Source: Macrothele yani (taxonomy: Eukaryota > Arthropoda > Arachnida > Araneae > Macrothelidae). Taken from it: DNA of 64,000 nucleotides. A model generated the notes under the pieces. The model did no database searches. It saw only the letters and a list, made by a program, of their open reading frames with translations, and was not told where the DNA came from. The stretch spans positions 66,531,054 through 66,595,053 of the forward strand of contig CM077028.1 in the NCBI GenBank assembly GCA_039090855.1. Direction: 5' to 3'. Below, in pieces: positions 1 to 9,886 of this stretch; within the stretch, counting starts at the first letter, position 1, and each line of letters opens with the position of its first letter. Made by a program: the position numbers and the translations under genes.

Positions 1-276
1 ACTTCTTCCTTGTTAGAGATGTGGCATGTTTCCATTCCATGGAAGATCGTTTGGTTTCACGGGTGAAAGTTGAAGCCATTATTCGTCACCTGTGATGATT
101 CGACGAAATAAATTGTGACCCTCAGCAGAACACCGTTGCAGAAGAGCCAAAGACGACAGGAAATGTTGATTTCTGTGCTGGTCGACGAATAAACATCGCA
201 CCCATCTCGCAGAAGAGCCAAAGACGACACCTATCTCGCAGGCAGATTCATCCACAGACCAGTCCAAAGTAACCAA
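1..276 (-). pseudogene. mariner-type transposase fragment
   Basis: Read on the minus strand, this stretch encodes R-R-I-I-T-G-D-E followed by a stop and then, after a frameshift, F-T-R-E-T-K-R-S-S-M-E-W. That is the block around the first catalytic aspartate of mariner transposases (TGDE..W, then ET/NKR.S.EW). The upstream part (130-276) is not clearly alignable. It runs off the left edge, so the rest of the element is not visible. The stop and frameshift mean it is a dead relic. Confidence 0.6.
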
Positions 277-307
277 TGCAGCAAGTGCCTAAAAACAACA
301 ACAGAAA

Positions 308-1726
308 CAAGAAAGATGACATCGAATCTTCAGTTGGTAAAGAACACGTATTCTGAATCCGTTTTGACGCGAATTTAATTCAAAGTAAATGGAACCGGTT
401 TTAAAAACAATAGTATCTGACCAAAAAAAGAAGTTTTTCAATCAGTTTTTCAGTCCAGCAGATATTGCTGTAAACGGAAAAGTGAGCTTACGCCCTCTGG
501 TGGCAGACTTGTGCGTTAAGAAATTTTTTTTAAATATATGAGGAATATTTCGCAGAGGAAAAGCTTTCGAACAAAGAAGGAATTTTTCAAATCGCACTCT
601 AGAAACATAGATATCGACAAAAATAAGATATACATCTACGCCCCCAGACGGGAAAACCAAACCCATGAAATATTTTGTGAGAGGTATCGGTCCACGAGCA
701 AATATTTTCAGTCGAGTTTTCAGGAGTTCAGATTTTTCTGCAAATACATCCGAAGCAGATATTAACACTTACACCCCCTGGTGGCCAAACCATTCCTTAC
801 AAAATATTAGAAATTATATGCAAAAGACTTCCCATCAGGTGCTGTATCCGGTGCAGAAAGAATTTTTGAAGTCGGAGATTTAGGAACAGAGATATCGGAG
901 GAAACGCAATTTACCTTAACGCCCCCTAGCAGAAAGTCTATGAATTACTTGAAAATTTTGAAATTATTTGAAAACTTTTTCGCACCGGAAACTCTATCCA
1001 ACAAAGAAGGAATTTTTCAAATCGGACAATTAGAAGCTGAGATATTAACAAAAATAAGATAACCCTCTACGCCCCCTGGCGGAGAAACCATGCATTATTT
1101 TAAGAAGAAAATATTACGAAATGGTTTATCGACGTGAGTGCTATCGGTCCACGTACGAATTTTTCCAATCAATATTTTAGAAGCTCAGATTTTGCTGCAA
1201 ATACATCGGAGGCAGAAATTAACTCTTACGCGACCTGGTGGCCAAACCATTTTTTACCAAAAGTTAGAAATTATATGCAAAAGATTTTCCATAAAGAACT
1301 GCATTCCCTGCAGAAAGAATTTTTCAAATCGAAGTTTTAGAAGCAGGAATATCGGGGAAAACGAAATTTACGTTGACGTCCCTTAGCAGAAAAACTGTAT
1401 GTAACTTGAAAAAGTGACTATACCTAATATACTCTTCGATATAAATGGAATAGAAAAACTTTTTCAATCGGATGTTAAGAAGAAAATATAGGGAATAAAA
1501 TGTATTTTTAATTCGATATCATCTGCATTTACGCCCTCTAGCGTAGAAATTGTGCATCGTAAAGGAAATAAAGGATGTCATCATTCGTACATTTCAAGCT
1601 TTCTAATGAAAATAGAATTTTTCAAATCGGACAAATAGTTTTAGACATATGGTGTCCATAGGAGGGCGGACGGACAAACCGGAAACATGAGCACAATCTT
1701 TTTTCAAAAGACGTGCTAAAAATTCA
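308..1726 (+). repeat. long repeat family copy 1 (150-bp array with CTCF-like boxes)
   Basis: First of three related copies in the window (others at 33415-35746 and 55041-56956), all in the same orientation. Copies share the start acaagaaagatgac and the end acgtgctaaaaa. A degenerate inverted terminal motif, GCACGTCTTTT near the start and AAAAGACGTGC at the end, is seen best in the other copies. The interior is a degenerate tandem array of about 150-bp monomers. Each carries a GC-rich box of the form ACGCCCYCTGGYGG or CGCCCCCTAGCGG in AT-rich sequence, for example at 491-507, 771-790, 921-932, 1071-1083 and 1531-1543. Open frames here (538-1386) are chance frames. Family identity is unknown; it may be a non-autonomous DNA element. 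Confidence 0.75.
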
Positions 1727-1789
1727 TCAGTAATTTTTTTTTTTTTTAATCCGGCGCATACAACTTCTAAAAGATTACTGTGCTGAAAA

Positions 1790-2040
1790 TATGTTGGACC
1801 AAATAAAACCTTGCTTTGTGTGGGGGAGGAAAGAAGATAACAGTGAGAGGTACTGATGGCTATAAGCTGTGAAGCTGTAGGCCAACCCTAATTTGGGGCC
1901 AGTGGCTTCAGGGACAAGAGAGAGCCAGCGCCTTGAGGTAAACGCACCACCCATGTCTAATTAGGTACTCAACCAGGGTCCAGCTCAGACAACTAGCCAG
2001 AAACCAACGCCTTTGACCACTGGGTCGCCGGGGCAGAAAA
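1790..2040 (-). repeat. tRNA-derived SINE, family 1, degraded copy
   Basis: The minus strand resembles the better preserved copies at 17398-17631 and 37102-37316: a tRNA-like head at high coordinates (GCCCCGGCGACCCAGTGG), then the body with the 'GGCGCTGGCTCTCTCT' and 'CCCCAAATTAGGG' blocks. It is diverged and has an extra stretch near 1975-2010, so exact ends are uncertain. Confidence 0.6.
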
Positions 2041-2925
2041 CTTTATTTCTTACTGCGTACTTTTTATATGGCACCAAACACATTTTTTTTTTTTTTCAAA
2101 CGCTGCATAAATCAAAGAGAATATATTTGCAGAAATATTTTCACTCACGAAACTTCGAATTCCGGTAAAATTATCTTCCTGCTTCAGCGTTACCTTCAGG
2201 AGTATTGAGAGAAAGCTGTGAGTAAACCAAGCACACCCTTTCCGAAGCTGCTAAATCCGTTGGGAAAAGATGCCGAACACTTCTGTGCCTGCCATTAGAA
2301 GTTCTTCAAAACTAGGAGGAGGAATCCTTATGCGTTTAAGTACCCACTTCAACATGTTTCACTCCATTCAAGTCACGTGACGACGACTTCATGCAGATAT
2401 TATAATACAGCCTTTGAAACATGAATCCAGAGTTACCGTTCATTGGAATAAAACTTTCCCCAACTGTTGTTTAATTCTCTACTGCGTTTGAGGATACATT
2501 TCCCCGCACACGCTGCGTTACAAAGGCAAGGATGTTATTAACACCACAGTAACGCAACTGCAATAATACTCGTACAGATGAAAGGCTATTCGTGTGCCCC
2601 TGGTTATCTGTACACTCAATTCCTCGAAATCCAATTTAGAAACTCCAAACTCTGTGTAACCAGTAACAAGCAGGATAATTCATAATTCTCTTGCCTGAAA
2701 TAAAGACGGGTTTTTTTTTTCGTAAAATATATAAAGATTAGTTTGTGAGTTGTATTTTTGAAGTCTTTAACTAGCGAGTTTGTAACACCTGAAGATTTGC
2801 TAGATCCTTTCAACTGCGTGTTACAGCATTAGATATTGTTAAATACAAATACACCTAATAACGCTGTATAACATCAAAATGCTGCACGACGGAATCGCAT
2901 TATATATGGACGAGGTTCCTTATGC

Positions 2926-2992
2926 TTTACAGAGCTCCGATTCAAAGATTATTTATCAAGTAAAAATACTTTTTGAATCGGAGCTCTGTAAA
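2926..2992. repeat. perfect 21-bp inverted repeat (hairpin)
   Basis: TTTACAGAGCTCCGATTC at 2926-2943, extended by AAA to 2946, is followed after a 25-nt AT-rich loop by its exact reverse complement at 2972-2992. It lies just upstream of the 63-bp minisatellite. No terminal dinucleotide duplication is obvious, so it may be a remnant foldback end. Confidence 0.85.
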
Positions 2993-3018
2993 ACAGAACG
3001 AACAAATCAGAAATATAT

Positions 3019-4160
3019 TGTAACAGGAAATGTTTACTGGAAATTCAGATCACATATACAGGGTGACTATACTTTTACTATCCTTAGCAGGGATATTTAC
3101 TGGAAAATCAGGTCGCATGTACAGAGTGACTATAATTCGACTGTTCTTAGCGGAGATATTTACTGGAAAATCAGATTGCACATTCAAGGTCACTGTATTT
3201 TGACTATCCCTAGCGGAGATATTTACTGGAAAATCAGGTCGCATATACAGAGTGACTATAACTTGACTATTCCTAGCGCAGATATTTACTGAAAAACCAA
3301 GTATTAGCGGGAATATTTACTGGGAAATCAGATCTCATGTGCATGGTGATTGTAATTTGACTATTCCTGGCGGAGATATATACTGGAAAATCAGGTCGCA
3401 TATACAGGATGATTATAATTTGACTACCCTATCAGAGATATTTACTGGAAAATCAGATCAGGTATACATGGTGACTATAATTTGACTATCCCTAGCGGAA
3501 ATATCTATCAGAAAATCAGGTCGCATATTCAGGGTGATTATAATTTGACTGTCCTTAGCGGAGATATTTACTAGAAAATCAGTTCGCATATACAGAGCGA
3601 CTATAACTTGACTACTCCTAACGCAGATATTTACTGGAAAATCAAGTAGCATACACTTGGTGACCATAATTTGACTATCACTAGAGAAGATATTTACTGG
3701 GAAATCAGATCTCATATGCATGGTGACTATAATTTGACTATCCCTAGCAGAGATATTTACTGGGAAATCAGGCCACATATACTGGGTGACTTTAATTTGA
3801 CTATTCCTAGTAGATATATTTACTGGAAAATCATATCGCGAATACATGGTGACTATAATTTGACTATCCCTAGCAGAGATATTTACTGGGAAATCAGGTC
3901 GCATATTCAAGGTGACTATAATTTGGCTGTTCTTAGCGGAGAAATGTATTGAAAAGTTAGGTCACACATACATCGTGACACTAATTTGACTATCCCTAAC
4001 GGAGACATTTACTGAAAAATCAGGTTGCATGCATATCGTGTTTGTAATTTGACTATCACCAACGGAGATATTTACTGGAAAATCAAGTCGCACATACATC
4101 GTAACTGTAATTTGACTATCCCTAACGAAGATATTTACTGAATAATCAGATCACATCTAC
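3019..4160 (+). repeat. 63-bp minisatellite, about 18 copies
   Basis: A tandem array with a 63-bp consensus unit: a GATATTTACTGGAAAATCAG block, a CGCATATACAGGGTGACTAT block and a TTTGACTATCCCTAGCGG block. Units differ by scattered substitutions and a few indels. Because 63 is divisible by three, long frames stay open on both strands (for example 2879-3292 plus and 3458-3910 minus) and repeat a 21-residue peptide. There is no splice signal or other sign of coding use. The array ends just before the solo LTR at 4184. Confidence 0.9.
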
Positions 4161-4183
4161 TGGTTATATACAACCTTCACACT

Positions 4184-4890
4184 TATAATGAATAAAGCTT
4201 CTTCTACTAATGTTATAATGAATTCAATGCTTGTACTAAGCTAAGTATAATGCTTTATAATGCTTCTGCTACTGAATTATAATGAATTCAGCTTCTTCTA
4301 AGCTACTAATAATGCTTCTTCTAATGGTTGTTGTTTGTTAATTAAATCATGAATAAACTTTCCTGCTAGTAGTGTAGTAACAATAATGAACAAGATTATA
4401 ACTGGTAGTAATGTTGTAGTAGTAATTAAGATGAATAAAGTCTTATGCTGGTTGTTACTAATAACACTAAATGAAATAAACCTAACAGCCAGACAGAGAT
4501 CTGACAAAACTATGAACTGAGAAAGACGTACTGACGAAAGCAATCTTTTATTTGGTCAACTTTTCGCTCTCACATAAACGAAGATCTCTTTACACATAAA
4601 CCACAGTTCACTTCGTACAACAACAAACGCTCTCTTTCACATAAACCAACGCTCTCTGACACATAAACAACAGCTCACCCTACGCACATCAACAAAAAGC
4701 TCTCTCTTGGTATCGTTGAACGCGCCTATTTATACTGGCTAACACCACGTCATGACTTACACTCATTGCCAGATCTCATTGAGCGGGTGAAATAACATCT
4801 CGTTCAGTAAGAAGATAATTTACCTAGTAAAATAAAATAACCAGAGATAGTAAAAATCAAAAGGAAAGTGAATATAGAGTATACGTTACA
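4184..4890 (-). mobile_element. solo LTR, copy 1
   Basis: A 707-bp unit flanked by the 4-bp direct repeat CACT (4180-4183 and 4891-4894). The same sequence recurs at 38242-38896 flanked by a different 4-bp repeat, ATTT, so the ends are fixed. On the minus strand it starts TGTAACGTATAC and ends TTCATTATA. It contains a TATA box (minus TATAAATA, 4727-4734, followed by GGCGCG) and downstream an AATAAA signal (4547-4552), in the U3-R-U5 order of an LTR. No internal retrotransposon sequence lies beside it, so it is a solo LTR. The superfamily cannot be told from the LTR alone. Confidence 0.82.
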
Positions 4891-4899
4891 CACTGTACT

Positions 4900-5250
4900 G
4901 GTCATCACATTAGTCCCATTAGTCTGAAATAGGGCTTGAGAGGGGTAACCCATGTCGTGCAGCGTCCTGCATACTGTGTTGGTGGTAACATCAGACCCAA
5001 TTGTCTAGTATGGGGTTTGACAGGGGACAACCCATGTCGTGCATCGTTCTGAGCACTGTAGTGGTGCTACCATCAGTCACACATAGGCTTACCATAATTA
5101 AAAACAATGTTGACTTGCATTCTGTGCTTACATTTCTTTTCAGAGCTCTCCTGTCACGTGTTGTTAGCTTCGAAGGTTTGGCAGATTCATCCCCAGACCA
5201 CTTCTCTCTATGGCACATGGCCCGTCCACCTAGGAATCTTCAATGCCGTT
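4900..5250 (-). pseudogene. Tc1-like transposase N-terminal fragment with internal duplication
   Basis: The minus frame over 4991-5218 reads S-K-L-T-T-R-D-R-R-A-L-K-R, the linker between the two helix-turn-helix parts of Tc1-like DNA-binding domains, followed by T-T-T-V-L-R-T-M-H. The segment with the ACCCATGTCGTGCA block occurs twice, near 4948 and 5030, a local duplication of about 82 bp. No catalytic domain is present. The solo LTR abuts it. Confidence 0.5.
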
Positions 5251-5259
5251 GAACTGTCA

Positions 5260-6270
5260 CGATAACATATTTGAAACATTCGCGGAAATAAGTTAACTCC
5301 GTCGATCGAGTCATCTTGCATTCTTAGTACGGTGCAGTGTCATCATAGCCCTCTAAGCATATCTATAGTTACATCTGTGACGTGATGCTTGCGTAGGACC
5401 TAATTCATTATCAATAAAGTGGTGTCCGTAAATTATTGGTAGGGCAGTATATTGGAAATGATTCGGGACACACACACACAGTATACAATTGATTTTCTGT
5501 ATAAGCTTATGCCTTTGTAAAATTAGGTGCTTCGTAAGAACTGATTTTCAAGATACAGTGAAATACATTGTCTCCAAAAGTTACAACTCTCGTGAAACAC
5601 TAAACTAAGTTTTAACAAACAGTCACAAAGTTCAGTTAAATTTATAGTTATATTTAATCATAGGGTGATACTGTGGTGGGGTGTTATTGTTCTACAAGAT
5701 CTCTTGCACACAGCTACAGATATATATAATGTATATATATGAAAAAATATCATGATCAGAGTAAAATCTATGAAATGGCAATGCCATGGACACATTGACT
5801 GGACATACCACCGATGGACAACCGAAATTTTAGACTGGATTCCTGGGCTATAAGCATGCAGCAGATCGCAAACCCGGTTTCCGATGCTAGTACCTTACAC
5901 TTACACCCACTCACATTCTCTTATTGTAGCTCAGAATTGCTCTCGTGTTCGCTTATCGGAATCACAACCACGTGAAATCTGGAAATGTAACAGCTACGTG
6001 CTCCTGATTCCGAGAAGGTTCTACAATACAGCGCGACCACAGGTGACATTTTGGCGATAGCTTCCCTTCAATGAACTGTGGCTATTCTGAAATTTAGTGA
6101 ACAGGTGGAAAACTCGAGTACTTTTCAAGGAATCTTACAAAATTCAAAGACTTTCATGTCTTTAAATTTTGTAAGAGTCCTTGAAAACTACTAGGAAAAT
6201 TAAATTCAAGGACTTTCAAGGACCGCGGGAACTCTGCACTATCCGAATTTTACTTGTTAATTTACTGATC
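5260..6270. other. no gene seen; one retroelement scrap and a CA repeat
   Basis: AT-rich sequence with a short CA microsatellite near 5470 and the small RTE-like fragment at 5762-5856. A short inverted repeat of a 'CTTTCAAGGA' type motif occurs near 6110-6220 (AATTCAAAGACTTTCATG and its partner). I see no splice-bounded coding exon. Confidence 0.4.
5762..5856 (+). pseudogene. fragment of RTE-type reverse transcriptase C-terminus
   Basis: This 95-bp stretch matches the segment at 52366-52445 closely (both contain the block TGAAATGGCAATG and the block CCGAAATTTTAGA). In the longer copy that segment encodes the K-W-Q-W-A-G-H ... R-W-T-A-E-I-L-D-W-I-P tail of an RTE-like element. It is a short, dead piece of the same family. 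Confidence 0.6.
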
Positions 6271-6274
6271 TATA

Positions 6275-7482
6275 CACTGAAGAGCAATTGAATTAGAGAT
6301 ACCTGTCTAGTAACGTGTAGCACCACCTTTCGCCCTGATGACAGCGGCGATTCGTCTGGGCATGGACTCGGCAAGACACCGGAAGCGTTGCCAAGCCATA
6401 CAGATGCACGACCCCTGAACAAGCTCCCACAGTTCACAAAATTTGATGGAGTTGAGGGGAGGGGGTCAGAGCCTCGAACATCTCTCTCGATGGCATCACA
6501 GATGTGTTCGATGGGATTGAGGTCAGGTGACCTACCTCGCCAAGGAAGCGAGGTCACGTCCGTGGAGTGTTCATCCAACCATTCGGATACAATTCGGGAG
6601 CGATAGCACGGTACATTGTCTTGTTGCAGGATGAGGTACCCAGTGTGATGTTGAAAACGCACATACGGGAGCAAATGGTCGTCCAGGATATCCCGGTAAT
6701 GTTGACCTGTGAGGACGATGTCACACGTACCAGGGGCCCCATTTTTGTCCCCAGACGAGAATGTTACCCCCACCAGCTTGAAGAATACCCTACTGGCAAG
6801 AAGGATCCATCGCTTCATGTGGTTTGCGACGTATTCGTATCCTATTATCCGCATGTACCAACGTGAATCTCGACTCATCAGTCCAAGCAACATTTTCCCA
6901 CATGTCTAGTGACCAGTGACGATGTTCCCGCGCCCATGCTAATCTTTGCACCCTCTGATGATCGGTCAGCAGCGGTACCCTCGTGGAACGATTACTTCTG
7001 TACCCCATAGCGAGATGGTTCTGGATGGTGTGGCTGCTTACACATTTTTGTGCAACAGCGTTAAATTGCCAGTGATTTTTTGCACTGTGGCCCTTCTAAT
7101 CACTGTTACAATGCAAGCTAGCCGAGATGACCCCGCTCATCCACACGCTGTGGTCCACGGCAGTTGGCCCTTGCAGGGATGGTTTCACCGGATTCGATGT
7201 ACTCACGGTGCCACCTGTGACACAGTGGCTCGTGAAAATCCCAGTGCCTGCACGACTTCCGAAATGGAGTGACCCATTCGTCGGGCCCCGACAATTTGCC
7301 CACGACAAAATGCGCTTAGATCCTTCGTCTTACCCATACTACATCCGACTCTTACTGATTCCCGTCGCATCACTCCTTATATTGTCGGATCGATGCATAC
7401 GTCGTCGTTTCCGTTTACAGGGCCTCCCACAGCGCCACATTTGCATAACGCCAGCTGTCTCTAATTCAGTTGCTCTTCAGTG
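6275..7482 (-). mobile_element. Tc1-like element, family alpha, copy 1 (decayed transposase)
   Basis: Terminal inverted repeats CACTGAAGAGCAATTGAAT (6275) and its near-complement ending CTTCAGTG (7482) are flanked by TA on both sides (6273-6274 and 7483-7484). The minus strand encodes a Tc1 transposase in several frames: a V-T-R-type HTH segment near 7096-7308, then W-T-D-E-S-R-F-T-L (first Asp, about 6880), Q-Q-D-N-V-P-C-Y (second Asp) and S-P-D-L-N-P-I-E-H (Glu, about 6510). Frameshifts separate these blocks, so it is inactive. At about 1208 bp it is close to a full-length Tc1. A closely related copy lies at 16073-17306. Confidence 0.9.
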
Positions 7483-7864
7483 TACATGTCTCATCAATTT
7501 CTTTCGTTATGAACTTCCATCTCCTGTATTATTCAAAGAAATGACTATGAAATACTTCCTATTCAGAAGCTTTAGAATGAATTCGGGAAAACAGAAGATA
7601 TTTTACGCAGGAAAGCAGATAAATTTAGGCACAAAATAATAGAATCCGGAAGCCTGTGCGACTTAGGTGAAATTTAAATCCTGCTCTTAAAGGCTGGGGA
7701 GAAGTTTGGTACAAGGCCATTTATTCGAAGTGTTGAAGTCGGAAATTTTTTTCGCTTTGATCCAAATCCATAACTGAAGCTGTTGTAATTTGTTTAATTG
7801 AGGAGGGAAAACAAGAAGACACACACATGAAAAAACACAAGAACAACGGTGTAGGCTGTCAAAG

Positions 7865-7890
7865 CTTTATTACTCTTTCTGGACATTTAT
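7865..7890 (-). promoter_or_regulatory. paired poly(A) signals
   Basis: TTTATT on the plus strand at 7865-7870 and 7885-7890 gives two AATAAA hexamers 20 nt apart on the minus strand, with a G/T-rich downstream element at lower coordinates. Cleavage would be expected around 7845-7860. Confidence 0.5.
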
Positions 7891-8019
7891 TACAGACCGC
7901 AGTATATCCTTCACACTGATGCAATCACTATTGCAAAGTAGAAAACAGCAACTTCAAAAAGTTAGCACCAATCGAAACTTGCAAAACTGCGACAAGTAGA
8001 AAACTAACAGATTAGCAAA

Positions 8020-8275
8020 ATGGTATTTATACATTTCCTGCAGAACAGTTAACATTTGTACTAACATACGTACAAAACTTAAACATTCAAAAATAGTTTT
8101 TATACATTATCTGCATAATAGTGAACATTTGAACTAACACACGTGTGAAACGTATGCAATAAAAATAGTATTTATGCATTAACTGCAAAAGAGTTAACAT
8201 TCCTAATAACGACACGTATAAATTCAAAAATAGTAGTTATACATTATCTATGGAATAGTTAACATTTGTACATTT
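8020..8275. repeat. degenerate 73-bp tandem repeat, about 4 copies
   Basis: The block T-T-T-A-T-A-C-A-T-T..CTGCA..AGTTAAC recurs at about 8025, 8098, 8172 and 8243, giving spacings of 71-74 bp. Copies differ at many positions. It lies within the proposed 3' UTR. Confidence 0.7.
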
Positions 8276-9040
8276 TTAATGCATTTTCGAAACAGACAAC
8301 AAAAAGGAAAGAATCACTTCTATCACATGAACATAATAAACTCCCTGAGTTGTAATCATTTTAAATTTAGCTGCTAAAAATGTTTACAAGTTGACTATCT
8401 TCGAAGTAATACTCATATAAGAGAAGAATCAGATATTCAACATGTTTTAGCACTGACTTGATTTTATGATTATTTTAAACACATTCTAGTAATTTTCACA
8501 TGATTGACAGAAGTATCCACATGACTGTCTATTAAAACACACAAATGGTGATTAAAATGCACTTGATTTTCTCAAAAATATCGGAAAAGGTTTCTCACAC
8601 AATGATTTTTAAAGAAAAGGACGAAACTTTAACATCCATTGCTGCAGTTTTCCAAAAATTAATCCAACACAGATACAATATACAGTACATATATCACCAT
8701 ATTCTATTTCTACTGTTGCTACCGCACATCACATTGTTTAGGTTCTTATTCGACGAAAATGCGGTAGATTTAAAACACAAAATTGAAAAAACAATTTCTT
8801 TTTTATTTAAAATACCAAGCACATGTTCTGTATTAATAGGTAAGGTAGATTGAAAGCTAATGGCAGGAAGTGCAGGAATTTTCGTTTTTGTTATTTTTTA
8901 CCAAAACTTTGGGATGGAAAATTTCCGACCACCTCGTTAAAGAATAACGATTCGAGGACGGTTTTAGAATTATAATATTTAATTCACAGATAAATAATAC
9001 ATCACAATGCAAAAATTATTTTCGAAAAATCAGCGTTTAA

Positions 9041-9886
9041 GGTGAACGCACTTAAATATTGGCCCAATGTTTCCAATGGTAAAAACTTCTATAGACATTT
9101 TATTCGCAATTAATGCATTCCCAAGGATGAAAATTTGCATATCGATTAAAATAAATTTTTATTATAGCCTAGTATACCTAATATTCTCCAAAACTTAATC
9201 ATAATTTTATTAAAATCCAACAATTTTTCCTTTTGTAGCGTTGAGACCGGCAAACAGATGGCGCCACATGTGCATCCGACTTGCTAAATGCGCTCACGTC
9301 ATGTTTTTTCAACAATTTTCTTAATATTCGGAATGGAATCAACACTCTTGGGTCTATGGGTCTATACGTGCAATGGTCTGGAAAGTTTAGAATGATTTCA
9401 GACATTTCGATTAAATTTTATGATAATGATTTAGCTGAAAATGTTAACGGAACTGTAGATGAGTTTTGATTCCGAAATAAACCAGGAAATTATCCCTGTG
9501 ACATTTTCAGGTAAATTATTGTCAGAAAATTTAATTTAAGTGGCTCAAATAACTAAACATTCCAGACTATAGCATGGATAGACGCAAGTGTTGATTTCAT
9601 TCCGAGAATTAATGAAATTGTTGAAAAAAATGCGACGTGATTGCATTTTGTAAGTCGGATATACATGTGGCGCCATCTATTTCCAGGTCTCAACACTACC
9701 AAAGGAAAACGTTATTGATTTCTAGTATAATTATGGTTAAGTTCTAGCAAATATTAAGTATACTAGGATAAGTATTTTTATTGATGAACAAATTTCATCC
9801 TTGAGAAAGCATTAATTGCGAAGAAAATGTTTACAAGGTTTTTTTTACCATTGGAAACATAGCGAAAGGTTTTAGGTGGATCCACC
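9041..9886. mobile_element. TTAA-flanked non-autonomous DNA element with long inverted repeats
   Basis: Flanked by TTAA on both sides (9037-9040 and 9887-9890). The two arms, roughly 9041-9350 and 9560-9886, are inverted copies. They share TTTCCAATGGTAAAAA, the GCAATTAATGC block, the TTTCATCCTT block and the GGCGCCA block near the inner ends. The right end contains the near-palindrome AGGTGGATCCACCT. There is no transposase. TTAA target use is known for piggyBac-type elements, but the superfamily is not established here. A fragment of the same family is at 28105-28331. Confidence 0.8.

Noticed and set aside
3050..3910. Long minus and plus frames over the 63-bp array as a repetitive secreted protein
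   Set aside because: Frames are open only because the unit is 63 bp without stops; there is no signal peptide, splice site or codon constraint.
3019..4160. CRISPR array
   Set aside because: Units are contiguous 63-bp repeats without unique spacers, and the genome is eukaryotic.
8545..8853. 102-codon plus frame as a small gene
   Set aside because: It has no recognisable domain, no splice or promoter support, and lies in the proposed minus-strand 3' UTR.
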